Assembly (NCBI RefSeq): GCF_018130065.1
Contig: NZ_JAFCME010000006.1
Location: 186,001-250,000 of the forward strand
Length of the DNA stretch: 64,000 nucleotides
Direction of reading: 5' to 3'
DNA from: Bradyrhizobium sp. AUGA SZCCT0158
Lineage (GTDB): Bacteria > Pseudomonadota > Alphaproteobacteria > Rhizobiales > Xanthobacteraceae
Shown here one piece after another: positions 1 to 7,227 of the stretch (position 1 is its first letter; each line of letters opens with the position of its first letter). Below the pieces are notes generated by a model, which had not been told where the DNA came from, did no database searches, and saw only the letters and a program-made list of their open reading frames with translations. Both the position numbers and the translations under genes were made by a program.

Positions 1-544
1 CGCAGGAAAGTCCGGACGCGAGCTCGCGATGGATCTGGCTTTCCGTGGTTCGCGCGCCGATCGCCGCCCACGCCACCAGGTCGGCGATGTATTGCGGCGT
101 CGTCATGTCGAGGAATTCGGTGCCGGCCGGCAGACCAAGATTGTTCACCGCCGAAAGCACGTTGCGCGCGAGACGCAGGCCCCTGTTGATGTCGAAGCTG
201 CCGTCGAGGCCGGGATCGTTGATCAATCCTTTCCAGCCGACCGTCGTGCGCGGCTTCTCGAAATAGACGCGCATCACGATCTCGAGGCGGTCGGCCAGCC
301 GCTCGCGCAGGGCGACGAGGCGTTCGGCGTATTCCACGGCCGCAGCGGGATCGTGCACCGAGCAGGGGCCGACGACAACCAGAAGCCGGTCATCGGTTCC
401 GTTCAGGATCGCGTGGATGGCGTTGCGCGCCGCCATCACGATGCGCGTGGCGGTCAAAGTGCGCGGTATCTCGCGCATGACCTCTTGCGGCGTCGTCAGC
501 TCTTTCAGTTCGCTTATTCGAAGATCGTCGGTGGTGCTCAACAC
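1..544 (-). CDS. aroG: 3-deoxy-7-phosphoheptulonate (DAHP) synthase, class I, N-terminal part
   Basis: The enzyme condenses phosphoenolpyruvate with erythrose 4-phosphate, the first step of the shikimate pathway to Trp, Tyr and Phe, in the cytoplasm. About 181 N-terminal residues are visible; the gene runs off the left edge. The family signatures GPCSVHD (residues 59-65), [13 protein letters not shown] and the Arg/Ser/Gln-containing segment [15 protein letters not shown] are those of the AroF/AroG/AroH type. I chose the GTG start at 544 because AGGAG lies 8 nt upstream and the conserved region begins soon after it. A leader peptide and intrinsic terminator lie directly upstream (580-712), so expression is probably controlled by attenuation. 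Which isozyme it is cannot be told from this part, so the symbol is a family label. Confidence 0.93.
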   Translation of the reverse strand, partial: MLSTTDDLRISELKELTTPQEVMREIPRTLTATRIVMAARNAIHAILNGTDDRLLVVVGPCSVHDPAAAVEYAERLVALRERLADRLEIVMRVYFEKPRTTVGWKGLINDPGLDGSFDINRGLRLARNVLSAVNNLGLPAGTEFLDMTTPQYIADLVAWAAIGARTTESQIHRELASGLSC

Positions 545-579
545 GGCTCTGGCTCCTGTTTTGAAGAACCTGCCGGCCA

Positions 580-607
580 ATAAAAAAGCCGCCAGGATTT
601 GGCGGCT
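580..607 (-). terminator. Intrinsic terminator (attenuator) in the leader of the DAHP synthase gene
   Basis: On the minus strand AGCCGCCA (600-607) and TGGCGGCT (587-594) form a perfect 8-bp stem with a 5-nt loop, followed by a U-rich run. It sits between the leader peptide and the GTG start of the DAHP synthase gene. It is therefore not a terminator of an upstream gene in the normal sense; position and structure fit a transcription attenuator. Confidence 0.85.
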
Positions 608-700
608 GTTCGGACTTTTTGCTGCAATTATTTAGATTGCGCGTGATCCTCCCACCGCCAGCGAGCTGTCGAAGCTAAAATACCAATAGTTGCTGGCGGC
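587..700 (-). promoter_or_regulatory. Attenuator with alternative hairpins 1:2, 2:3 and 3:4
   Basis: Reading the minus strand, segment 1 is GCCGCCAGC (692-700, within the leader peptide), segment 2 GCTGGCGGT (654-662, also within the peptide), segment 3 AGCCGCCA (600-607) and segment 4 TGGCGGCT (587-594). Segment 1 pairs with 2, 2 with 3 and 3 with 4, each over 7-9 bp. Stalling at the Tyr/Trp/Phe codons would cover segment 1, allow the 2:3 antiterminator and prevent the 3:4 terminator. This is the classic trp-type arrangement. The pairings are seen directly; the regulation is inferred. Confidence 0.8.
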
Positions 701-712
701 GATCATGATCAT
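632..712 (-). CDS. Aromatic leader peptide (26 aa) of the DAHP synthase attenuator
   Basis: The ATG at 712 opens a 26-codon frame ending in TAA (632-634). Residues 8-14 read NYWYFSF, that is Tyr-Trp-Tyr-Phe then Phe, all three aromatic amino acids whose synthesis begins with the enzyme encoded downstream. A second in-frame ATG at 706 is an alternative start. The ribosome binding site is weak to my eye. The Ala-Ala-Ser codons before the aromatic run and the Leu-Ala-Val codons after it contain the two arms of an alternative hairpin. The inferred role is to sense charged aromatic tRNAs by ribosome stalling, as in the trp leaders of enteric and rhizobial bacteria. Confidence 0.75.
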   Translation of the reverse strand: MIMIAASNYWYFSFDSSLAVGGSRAI

Positions 713-792
713 GGTCGGCTCTATAGCTCACGCATCGGGACTTGTCATCCCCTATTCGGCGGGGGAGTTGGCTCGCGCAGCGCCAGCCCGTG

Positions 793-1380
793 TCAGGCCT
801 TGCGCGCGGCAAGCGCCATGCCGACCAGCGACGCGCCGCCGAGCACCAGGTTGATCCCGACCAGGAGACCGATCGCCCATTCCGCTGAACCCGGCAGGCC
901 GGCAATGATCAGGAACGAGATCAGGAGGTCCATCACTCCGGAGACCAGCAGCCAGGACCAGCGCCCGGACAATTCGCGGCGGTGCTCCAGCGCGTACATG
1001 ATGGTGGTGACGCCTTCGATCAGAAAGTAGGCGCCGAGGACGATGGTCAGCGTCAGCACGCCCTGCATCGGCCGCGCCAACAGCACGAGGCCGGCGAGCA
1101 CGGCAAGTGCCGCCGAAAACAGCGACCACCAGAAGCCCGGCATCTGCCGCGCCCAGTAGGTGACGACCAGCCCGGCGATGCCGCTGATCAGGAACATCCA
1201 GCCCAAGAAGATTGCAACCGCCAGGCTTGCCAGCGGCGGCACGATCATCGCGGCCAGGCCGAGCACCGCCAGCAGAATGCCTTCGAACAGGAAGGCTTTC
1301 CAATGCGTCTTCACGGCAGCGTTCATCTCGGACTGCAATTTGGCGATGTCTTTGGGCAGCCTATCTTGGGGAAGGGTCAT
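793..1380 (-). CDS. HdeD family membrane protein (DUF308)
   Basis: This 195-aa protein has a short polar N-terminus and about six hydrophobic helices in pairs, for example FEGILLAVLGLAAMIVPPL and SLFSAALAVLAGLVLLARPM, with the short polar turns typical of HdeD/DUF308 proteins. Escherichia coli HdeD is linked to acid resistance; the role in Alphaproteobacteria is not established. The ATG at 1380 is preceded by GGGAGAG on the minus strand. An in-frame GTG lies one codon upstream. No partner gene is evident. Confidence 0.85.
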   Translation of the reverse strand: MTLPQDRLPKDIAKLQSEMNAAVKTHWKAFLFEGILLAVLGLAAMIVPPLASLAVAIFLGWMFLISGIAGLVVTYWARQMPGFWWSLFSAALAVLAGLVLLARPMQGVLTLTIVLGAYFLIEGVTTIMYALEHRRELSGRWSWLLVSGVMDLLISFLIIAGLPGSAEWAIGLLVGINLVLGGASLVGMALAARKA

Positions 1381-1383
1381 CAC

Positions 1384-1491
1384 AGCTCTCCCGCTACGCG
1401 CGGGCTGATACTAGAGCGTTTTGCAGCGAACAGGAATGGTTGGCGCGAGGAATTGGACGGGAGGAGAACGCGTCCAATTTTAGCTGACGCG
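1384..1491. repeat. Partial copy of the two-hairpin palindromic repeat
   Basis: The stretch contains CTAGAGCGTTTTGCAGCGAA (from about 1412) and then GGTTGGCGCG, resembling the first half of the repeat found whole at 38108-38217 and 39158-39265. The second hairpin is not recognisable. It is noncoding between the HdeD and PrsW genes. Confidence 0.4.
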
Positions 1492-2529
1492 CTAACCAGC
1501 CTCGTTCGCCGACGAAAAGCCCTCCGACGTCGTGCGCATCCGGTTGCGGCCAAAAACGTAGACAGCCGTGGTTGCGACCAGCAGGGCGAGGCCGAGCAGG
1601 ATCGATGTGAAACCGATCGGGATCAGCACCAGCGAGGCGTTGCGTTCCGGGTTGATGAACCAGTGGTGCAGCGAGGTCAGCAGGAACGACACGCCCGCAA
1701 AGCCGGCACCGCCGCCCACGACCAGCAGCGCCCACATCCGCCGCAGCTGGCTCAGCCGCTCGCGCGCAACTTCCGTGCGCGGCGCGTGATGGCGGCCGAC
1801 GCGCCGCACCAGCCGCGCCGCAAATCCGATCGAGCTGAAGCCGATGATCAGGCTGGCTGTTCCCAGCATCATCCGCGTGGTGGAGCCGAGATCGGGATGC
1901 TTTTGCAGAATCAGCAGCGGAAAATCGAACGCCGCATGCAGCGCGACCGGCGCAAGCAGGGCCAGCGTCCAGCTCGAGATGCGGGCGAGATCGCGATTGT
2001 GCCGGTTGGCACCGAGTGCGGTGCCGGCACGTGCGATGGCGATATAGGCGCCGGCGATAATGCCGAGCGCACCGTGGAACGGCACGGTGAGGACGCTGCG
2101 CAATGCCGCCAGCGATCGCCACATGTCGGCGTGCTGCACCAGGTAAGCGAGATTTTCGTAGGCTGCGAATCCGAGGCCCGCGGCCGCGCCGTAGACGACG
2201 GTGTCCATCGGATCGGCAAAGGTGCGGCGCTTCCACGACACTCCGATGATCACGAGCACCTTGACGATCTCCTCGGGCGCGGCAACGCCGAACACCGAGC
2301 GGAGCCCCTGGGTCATCCAGGGATTTCCGGGGACCGCGAGAATCGCTGCGAACGGCGCCCGAGCGATTCCCAGTAGCGAAATGCTGGCCGCGCCCAGCAC
2401 GAACGCGATCCACACCTGCGCCGGCGGGCCGGGGCGCTCGTCAGCGGCGATGACCAGCCACAGCAAAAGCAACGCGGGCGCGATCGCGGCGACGCCGATG
2501 ACAGTCGGGAGGGATTGCAGCAGGAGCAT
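1492..2529 (-). CDS. PrsW-type glutamic intramembrane protease
   Basis: The 345-aa polytopic membrane protein contains APEEIVKVLVI, AAYENLAYL, FHGALGII and HAAFDFPLL, corresponding to the Glu-Glu, Glu-Asn, His and His-x3-Asp motifs of the PrsW (Peptidase M82/CPBP-like) family. In Bacillus, PrsW cleaves the anti-sigma factor RsiW; the substrate here is unknown. The ATG at 2529 starts a clear first membrane helix; the frame stays open to a TTG at 2613 with no good ribosome binding site, so the start is uncertain. The C-terminal third carries further helices and a short basic loop. Confidence 0.8.
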   Translation of the reverse strand: MLLLQSLPTVIGVAAIAPALLLLWLVIAADERPGPPAQVWIAFVLGAASISLLGIARAPFAAILAVPGNPWMTQGLRSVFGVAAPEEIVKVLVIIGVSWKRRTFADPMDTVVYGAAAGLGFAAYENLAYLVQHADMWRSLAALRSVLTVPFHGALGIIAGAYIAIARAGTALGANRHNRDLARISSWTLALLAPVALHAAFDFPLLILQKHPDLGSTTRMMLGTASLIIGFSSIGFAARLVRRVGRHHAPRTEVARERLSQLRRMWALLVVGGGAGFAGVSFLLTSLHHWFINPERNASLVLIPIGFTSILLGLALLVATTAVYVFGRNRMRTTSEGFSSANEAG

Positions 2530-2808
2530 TTGGGGGACTTTGTTCGGATGGATCGAAAATGGCCGTAAATTCAGCGCTTTGCAAGGAAAGCGAACGCGAC
2601 TTGTTGTCGCCAAAAGGTGAGGGGTACGAACCGGCTAACCCGAGCGTTTGGAGGTGGATTTCCCAGCAATTCGGGAGCGGGCAAGGCCGTTGAGCAGGGG
2701 AGTTTCGAGCTTGACTCTTTCCTCCTGACTGTGACCGCCGCGCCACAGCATTAACTGCCTAATTCGTCTACAACCATTGGCAGCAATTGTCGCCCAAGGG
2801 GAATCAAC

Positions 2809-3582
2809 ATGAAGAAATTTGCACTGGGAATGCTTGCAGCTGTCGCGATGACCGGGTCGGCTGTCGCGGCTGACATGGCCCCTCGTTACACCAAGGCGCC
2901 GCCTCCGGCTCCGGTCGTGGTGTACAACTGGACCGGCTGCTACATCGGCGGCAACATCGGTGGCGGCTGGGCACGAACCTCGCAGCAGCGCACCGACGTC
3001 CTCGCTGTTCCACCATTCGCGGCCCCGGCCAATTTCGGTTCAAGCGATGGTAGTGACTTTGTCGTCGGCGCTCAGATCGGCTGCGACTACCAGTTTGCTG
3101 GCAATTGGGTGCTCGGCATCCAGGGCATGTACAACTACGCGCGCATCGACAGCTCGCATTTCCTGACGGACTTCCCGGCCTTCCGGTCGGATATCGAAAA
3201 CAAGGACATTTTCACGGTCACGGGCCGGCTGGGTTATCTGTTCACGCCCCAGCTGCTCGGCTACGTCAAGGGCGGTGGCGCCTGGACCCGGTCTGACTAT
3301 GTGATCTTCCAGCCGGGTGGCGTGCTGGTGTCCGAAAACGCGTTTGGCGTCAACCGCAGCGGCTGGACCGTCGGCGGCGGCCTCGAATGGATGTTCGCTC
3401 CGGGTTGGTCGGTGTTCGGCGAATACAACTACATGGACTTCGGTCACAAGGACGTCGCGTTTACGACGCCCGTCATCGGGGCATTCCCGGACCGTGTCCG
3501 CACGAAGCTGGAAGTCTCCACGGCTCTGGTTGGCGTGAACTACAAGTTCAACTGGGGTGGTCCGGTCGTCGCCCGGTACTGA
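2809..3582 (+). CDS. Outer-membrane beta-barrel protein (Omp25/RopB-like)
   Basis: The 257-aa protein has a signal peptide MKKFALGMLAAVAMTGSAVAA with likely cleavage after VAA, then a short proline-rich linker and NWTGCYIGGNIGGGW, the hallmark start of the eight-stranded alphaproteobacterial barrel family. The C-terminus ends VGVNYKFNWGGPVVARY, alternating aromatic residues as in the last strand. Such proteins are abundant surface proteins of Rhizobiales. ATG at 2809 follows an upstream GGGGAATCAAC. A strong terminator follows at 3636. Confidence 0.9.
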   Translation: MKKFALGMLAAVAMTGSAVAADMAPRYTKAPPPAPVVVYNWTGCYIGGNIGGGWARTSQQRTDVLAVPPFAAPANFGSSDGSDFVVGAQIGCDYQFAGNWVLGIQGMYNYARIDSSHFLTDFPAFRSDIENKDIFTVTGRLGYLFTPQLLGYVKGGGAWTRSDYVIFQPGGVLVSENAFGVNRSGWTVGGGLEWMFAPGWSVFGEYNYMDFGHKDVAFTTPVIGAFPDRVRTKLEVSTALVGVNYKFNWGGPVVARY

Positions 3583-3635
3583 GCTTTCAAGGAGAGCTGG
3601 TACCAGGTACTGAGTTCTTCCCGAGACTAATTAAA

Positions 3636-3665
3636 AGCCCCGGCATCGTCCGGGGCTTTTTTTGT
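3636..3665 (+). terminator. Intrinsic terminator after the barrel gene
   Basis: AGCCCCGG (3636-3643) pairs with CCGGGGCT (3650-3657), a perfect 8-bp stem with a 6-nt loop, followed by eight T. It ends the transcript of the outer-membrane protein gene. Confidence 0.92.
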
Positions 3666-3758
3666 TCGGGCAAACGCTCGGAGATGACCGTCGTGGAGTC
3701 GGCTTGGCGCGCAGCGAGGCTGATTTCGACCTGCGGGGCGCAATGGGAGCGTACCCGC

Positions 3759-4991
3759 TTAGCCCGCCAGCAGGCGCCGGCAGGCGTCGACAAACACTGC
3801 GGCGCCGGTGACGATGTCGGCGTCCGCCGTGTTCTCGGTCCAGTGATGGCTGATGCCGCCGATCGAGGGTACGAACAGCATGCCTGACGGCATGATGGTC
3901 GAGAGAATCTGGGCGTCGTGACCGGCGGCGCTGGGCATGCGGATCGACCTGCCACCGGCAAATGCCTTGCTCGCAGCTTCGATCGCTTGCTGAAACGAGG
4001 CGTCCATCATCGCGGGCGCGCCGGTGCGAATGCGCTCTACCGCAACCGTGCAGGGGCCGCGCGCGCTGACGTCGACGGCCATGCTTCGCAGCAAAGCCTC
4101 CAGGCGATCGATCACAGCGGGATCGTCGTCGCGAATCTGGAACAGCATTTCCGCAGATCCCGGGATGATGCTCGGCGCACCCGGATCGAGCGTGATCGAG
4201 CCGGTGGTCCAAACCGTGCGCGACCCGCAGGCTTTCGGAAACCGTTCGTCGATATCGACGCAGAATTTCGCCAGCGCGAGGCCAGCGTCCTTGCGCACGG
4301 CCATCCGCGTCGTGCCGGCGTGGTTTTGCTCGCCGGTGAAGGTGATCCGGTATTGCCAGATACCGACGATGGAGGTGACGACGCCGATATTGAGCGCACC
4401 GCCCTCGAGGGTCTGACCCTGTTCGATATGCGCCTCGAGATATCCGATGTGACGCCCGCGTTCGGCCGTGGCGCGCGGACGGCCGGCGAGGCCGACCCCG
4501 CGCAAGGCGTCGCGCATGCTGCGATCGCTGTTGCGGTCGCGCGCGGCGTCGACGTCAGCCTCGGTGAGCGCGCCGACATAGGAACGGCTGCCGAGGAAAC
4601 TGCCGAAATGGCCTTCCTCATCGCACCAGGATGCGACCTCGACGGCGCCCTTGATGTTCGGGTCGGAATTGATGACGCGGGCGGCTTCAAGCGCATAGAT
4701 GACGCCCAGCGGACCATCGAGCCAGCCCGCGTAATTCTGGCTTTCGAGATGCGAGCCCGCCAACAGCTTCGGCCCCGGTTTCGTGCTGGTGCCCAGCACG
4801 TTGCCGATGCCGTCGATCTCGGCGGCAAGGCCCGCCTCGGGAAGCCGCTGCACCAGCCATTCCAGCGAGCGCATATGCGGCTCCGAGAAGGTCGGCTTGT
4901 GGACACCGGTCTTGTAGGTGCCGATGCCACGCAGCGCATGAAGGTCTGCGAGGACGCGGGCGCCGTCGAAGGGCAGGGTCTTGTCGGGCAT
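3759..4991 (-). CDS. Zn-dependent hydrolase, allantoate amidohydrolase / N-carbamoyl-L-amino-acid hydrolase family
   Basis: The 410-aa M20-type enzyme family (AllC/HyuC/AmaB) cleaves C-N bonds in allantoate, ureidoglycine or N-carbamoyl amino acids using two metal ions. Visible metal motifs are GSHLESQ, GWLDGPLG, WCDEEGHF and the C-terminal GISHHWTEN; the dimerisation part contains TGEQNHAGTTRM. Note that the common GSHIDTV is replaced by GSHLESQ, so the substrate may differ from AllC. AAGGAG precedes the ATG at 4991 by about 8 nt. It lies 26 nt after the NTF2-like gene and is probably in the same operon. Confidence 0.85.
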   Translation of the reverse strand: MPDKTLPFDGARVLADLHALRGIGTYKTGVHKPTFSEPHMRSLEWLVQRLPEAGLAAEIDGIGNVLGTSTKPGPKLLAGSHLESQNYAGWLDGPLGVIYALEAARVINSDPNIKGAVEVASWCDEEGHFGSFLGSRSYVGALTEADVDAARDRNSDRSMRDALRGVGLAGRPRATAERGRHIGYLEAHIEQGQTLEGGALNIGVVTSIVGIWQYRITFTGEQNHAGTTRMAVRKDAGLALAKFCVDIDERFPKACGSRTVWTTGSITLDPGAPSIIPGSAEMLFQIRDDDPAVIDRLEALLRSMAVDVSARGPCTVAVERIRTGAPAMMDASFQQAIEAASKAFAGGRSIRMPSAAGHDAQILSTIMPSGMLFVPSIGGISHHWTENTADADIVTGAAVFVDACRRLLAG

Positions 4992-5017
4992 GGCTGGTGC
5001 CTCTCCTTGATTGGCCG

Positions 5018-5401
5018 TCAGGGGCCGGTCGGCTTGCGATAGACATCCTTGGTCGCGAGCCGTCCATCGCGAAACGTATAACACTCGACGCCGCGTTGTT
5101 CGCGCTGCTCGCCGGTGGCGCGCACGGTTTCGCTGACACGGAACGTCATGAAGGTCATATCACCGGCGTGATGATAGGCCACGTCATGGAAGCGTTGCGC
5201 CGAGAACAGGGCCTTTTGCTCGGCGAGATGTTCGGCAATGGCGGCGGCGCCGGCGAGGGATTTGGTCACCGCCAGACCGTCGTGAAAGGTCCAGAGAAAG
5301 TCAGGCGTCACTACGGAATAGAGCGCAACCATGTCGCCCTTGAACAGGGCGCGCGCGAAGCCTTTGAACAGCTCATCGCGTTCGGTGGAGGAGGGCGCCA
5401 T
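5018..5401 (-). CDS. Nuclear transport factor 2 (SnoaL-like) family protein
   Basis: The 127-aa cone-fold protein has the usual pattern: an N-terminal helix (ERDELFKGFARALFKGD), PDFLWTFHDG, and a C-terminal strand with FRDGRLATKDVYRKP. Such proteins are small-molecule isomerases, cyclases or binding proteins, so the substrate cannot be named. I prefer the ATG at 5401; an in-frame GTG at 5413 is nearly on top of the GGAG and is less likely. It is upstream of and probably co-transcribed with the amidohydrolase. Confidence 0.75.
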   Translation of the reverse strand: MAPSSTERDELFKGFARALFKGDMVALYSVVTPDFLWTFHDGLAVTKSLAGAAAIAEHLAEQKALFSAQRFHDVAYHHAGDMTFMTFRVSETVRATGEQREQRGVECYTFRDGRLATKDVYRKPTGP

Positions 5402-5675
5402 GATTTTATTCACGCTCCAACAATCCCTGGCTGAGAATGTGTACCGGCTGACAAACTTTTTTCGATCGCGTGCGGCAGCAGAGCGAACCGGTGCGCACGA
5501 GTCAAATCTCTAATATGTTGAGGCGGTTGTAACGCACCTGACGCGACGGATTGGTCCCACACGCGAGACATCGTTCAGAAGAATGTTTGCGTCGATCTCT
5601 TGACGGATTTTAAATCTTCTGCGCATACCAACGCCCCTTCGCCGGAATCCGCCGGCGCTCTAAAGGACCGAAGCC

Positions 5676-5828
5676 ATGTTGAGCCTGCGCTCACATATCG
5701 TCGCGAAAGCCGCCGCCGCGCTGCCGTTTATTCGGCCGTGCGATTGGTCGCGCATGTGCGTGGCGAAGCAAGGTCCGAGCTATCTGGCGCCCGAAAATCT
5801 CGGGACCACCAGGACGCCAAGAGCGTAA
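5676..5828 (+). CDS. Small hypothetical protein, 50 aa
   Basis: ATG at 5676 is preceded by AAAGGA at 9 nt and opens a 50-aa frame that begins MLSLRSHIVAKAAAALPF and ends TRTPRA. It has one short hydrophobic segment. I do not recognise the family. The same-strand small gene at 5874 follows 45 nt downstream. Confidence 0.45.
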   Translation: MLSLRSHIVAKAAAALPFIRPCDWSRMCVAKQGPSYLAPENLGTTRTPRA

Positions 5829-5873
5829 ACCGGCAGCGGGAATCTACCCTCTGCCTCAAGGCAGAGAGCGAAG

Positions 5874-6068
5874 ATGACCCGCGACAGCACCACAGGACTC
5901 GAGGACCGTGACCGCCAGAGGATTTTGTCCTCGCCGGTGGCGCATGCCTTCGTGCGCATAGTGACGCAGCGCCGGGGCATTTCCGAGGCCGAGGCCGAGC
6001 AAGTCTATCTCGATTACATCAACCGAGCGCAGCCGGCGGACAACTGCCGGGGTCGTGAGGACGCTTGA
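5874..6068 (+). CDS. Small hypothetical helical protein, 64 aa
   Basis: The frame encodes an acidic, mostly helical protein with AHAFVRIVTQRRGISEAEAEQ at its centre. Codon use resembles the neighbours. It is the last protein-coding gene before the tRNA array. No function can be assigned. Confidence 0.55.
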   Translation: MTRDSTTGLEDRDRQRILSSPVAHAFVRIVTQRRGISEAEAEQVYLDYINRAQPADNCRGREDA

Positions 6069-6230
6069 TCATTTGAAGCGATTTCGAATTCAGGATGGCC
6101 GTCCCTGCAAGGACATAAGACGGCCCGCTGATCCGGTACTGGTCCCCTTTGGTGGGGCGGCAAACGGTGGTTTCAGGCAGCGAAACAATTTCCATTGGCC
6201 GGGATCGTCCGGCCGTTTGTAAGTTTTCAG

Positions 6231-6302
6231 GCTGGCGTAGCTCAGATGGAGAGCAGCGGTTTTGTAAACCGAAGCGCGGAGACTCGAGCCCTCCCGTCAG
6301 CA
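6231..6302 (+). tRNA. tRNA-Thr(TGT), first gene of the array
   Basis: Acceptor GCTGGCG pairs with CGTCAGC (one G-U), the D-arm is GCTC/GAGC, and the anticodon loop TTTGTAA gives UGU (Thr). The T-loop reads CTCGAGC rather than TTCGANT, the first anticodon-stem pair is G-A, and CCA is not encoded (ATCA follows the stem). It is divergent and may be partly decayed. Confidence 0.65.
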
Positions 6303-6334
6303 TCAATTGTCGAGTGTGATCTTCAATACGTAAA

Positions 6335-6419
6335 GCGAGCGTGGCGAAACTGGTAGACGCACCGCACTCAGACTGCGACGGGCTTGCCCGTGGGGGTTCA
6401 ATTCCCTCCGCTCGCACCA
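6335..6419 (+). tRNA. tRNA-Leu(CAG)
   Basis: Acceptor GCGAGCG/CGCTCGC, anticodon loop CTCAGAC giving CAG, long variable arm (GGGCTTGCCC) and T-loop TTCAATT. ACCA is encoded. A well-formed type II leucine tRNA. Confidence 0.93.
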
Positions 6420-6423
6420 TCAC

Positions 6424-6497
6424 GCTCCCGTAGCCAAGCGGTAAGGCATCGGTTTTACGCACCGACATACGCTCGTTCGATCCGAGCGGGGGCACCA
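6424..6497 (+). tRNA. tRNA-Val(TAC)
   Basis: Acceptor GCTCCCG/CGGGGGC, D-arm GCC/GGC with GG in the loop, stem TCGGT/ACCGA and loop TTTACGC giving anticodon UAC. The T-loop is TTCGATC and ACCA is encoded. It lies 4 nt after tRNA-Leu. Confidence 0.85.
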
Positions 6498-6501
6498 ACA
6501 T

Positions 6502-6574
6502 GCGCTTTTAGCTCAGTGGCAGAGTACCGCCGCGACATGGCTTGTCCGCGGTTCGATTCCGTGAAGGCGCACCA
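6502..6574 (+). tRNA. tRNA-Val(GAC)-like, divergent
   Basis: Acceptor GCGCTTT/AAGGCGC, D-arm GCTC/GAGT, T-loop TTCGATT and encoded ACCA are clear. The anticodon loop GCGACAT gives GAC, as in bacterial valine tRNAs (TTGACAT), but has C at position 33 instead of the near-universal U. Only three of five anticodon-stem pairs form and the variable region is 3 nt. It may be a decaying gene. Confidence 0.6.
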
Positions 6575-6580
6575 ATTCAC

Positions 6581-6654
6581 GCTCTTGTAGCACAATGGCA
6601 GTGCGACCGCTCGATAAGCGGTTGATGCAGGTTCGATTCCTGACTGGAGCACCA
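6581..6654 (+). tRNA. tRNA-Ile(GAT)
   Basis: Acceptor GCTCTTG/CTGGAGC has one T-T mismatch; D-arm GCAC/GTGC, anticodon stem ACCGC/GCGGT, loop TCGATAA giving GAU. Position 33 is C, not U. T-loop TTCGATT and ACCA are present. Confidence 0.75.
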
Positions 6655-6669
6655 CCAAGGGAGACCGAC

Positions 6670-6783
6670 ATGACCGTCGCTTTCACGACCTTGATGGAAC
6701 GCAGCGATGCCATCAAGGCACTTGCGAAACCGGGCGCGACTCGCCGCCACAAGCCATCGAGGCGATGGATCCGGAGCGTTAAA
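6670..6783 (+). other. Spacer with a possible short ORF running into tRNA-Lys
   Basis: The 112-nt gap 6655-6766 is the longest gap in the first part of the array without a tRNA. An ATG at 6670 preceded by GGGAG opens a frame (MTVAFTTLMERSDAIKALAK...) that continues into the tRNA-Lys gene, so it is more likely a remnant than a gene. No serine or cysteine tRNA could be folded here. Confidence 0.3.
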
Positions 6784-6849
6784 CCTGACTGGAGATGGAG
6801 CGGCCTTTTAAGCCGTGCGCAAGTGGTTCGAAACCACCCGGATCCTCCA
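6767..6849 (+). tRNA. tRNA-Lys(TTT) with enlarged D-arm
   Basis: Acceptor GGATCCG/CGGATCC is perfect, anticodon stem GCGGC/GCCGT and loop CTTTTAA give UUU. T-loop is TTCGAAA and TCCA is encoded (U73 is unusual for lysine). The segment between acceptor and anticodon stem is about 26 nt, six or seven longer than usual. Confidence 0.8.
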
Positions 6850-6854
6850 ATCAA

Positions 6855-6939
6855 GGACCAGTGCCCCAGCGGCCAAGGGAGCGGATTCTTAATCCGTCGA
6901 CGCAAGTCACCGTCGGTTCGAGTCCGACCTGGTCCTCCA
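6855..6939 (+). tRNA. Type II tRNA with anticodon CTT (Lys)
   Basis: Acceptor GGACCAG/CTGGTCC, T-arm GTCGG/CCGAC with loop TTCGAGT, TCCA encoded. The D-arm CCC-AGCGGCCAA-GGG resembles bacterial tRNA-Tyr, and a 14-nt variable arm (GAC-GCAA-GTC) makes it type II. The loop TTCTTAA gives anticodon CUU, which reads the Lys codon AAG; lysine tRNAs are normally type I. The aminoacylation identity is uncertain. Confidence 0.7.
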
Positions 6940-6975
6940 TTTCGAAACAGACTCTGGCCGAGCTCAGATAACTTT

Positions 6976-7058
6976 GCGGCCGTGGTGGAACGGTAGACAC
7001 CCGCGCTTGAGGGGCGCGCGCCATGTGCATCCGAGTTCGAGTCTCGGCGGCCGCACCA
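6976..7058 (+). tRNA. tRNA-Leu(GAG)
   Basis: Acceptor GCGGCCG/CGGCCGC, anticodon stem CGCGC/GCGCG with loop TTGAGGG (GAG), long variable region and T-loop TTCGAGT. ACCA is encoded. Confidence 0.92.
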
Positions 7059-7097
7059 TGTTGCAGACCTAGATTGCGCTCAATTTGCGCTCAAACT

Positions 7098-7172
7098 GCT
7101 CCTGGACCCAGCTGGTGAGGGGCTCGACTGTCGATCGAGTTGCGGCGAGTTCGATTCTCGTCAGGGGCGCCA
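7098..7172 (+). tRNA. tRNA-Asp(GTC)
   Basis: Acceptor GCTCCTG/CAGGGGC, D-stem CCC/GGG, anticodon stem CTCGA/TCGAG with loop CTGTCGA (GUC), T-loop TTCGATT, discriminator G73 as expected for aspartate, CCA encoded. It directly precedes the HNH gene. Confidence 0.88.
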
Positions 7173-7227
7173 CTGCGAATTCACATTGAAAGAATTCCGC
7201 CATCAGCATCAACGCGAGGAGGTTTTC

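Noticed and set aside
29-583. 184-aa plus-strand frame at the left edge
   Set aside because: It is the shadow of the DAHP synthase gene on the minus strand, whose motifs are unmistakable.
982-2376. Very long plus-strand frame (464 codons)
   Set aside because: It lies opposite the HdeD and PrsW genes; composition (His/Arg/Gln-rich) is that of an antisense frame in GC-rich DNA.
3918-5042. 374-codon plus-strand frame
   Set aside because: Antisense to the amidohydrolase, which has complete metal-binding motifs and a ribosome binding site.
6019-6905. Overlapping minus-strand frames across the first tRNA genes
   Set aside because: They coincide with tRNA genes folded on the plus strand; their amino acid content changes at each tRNA.
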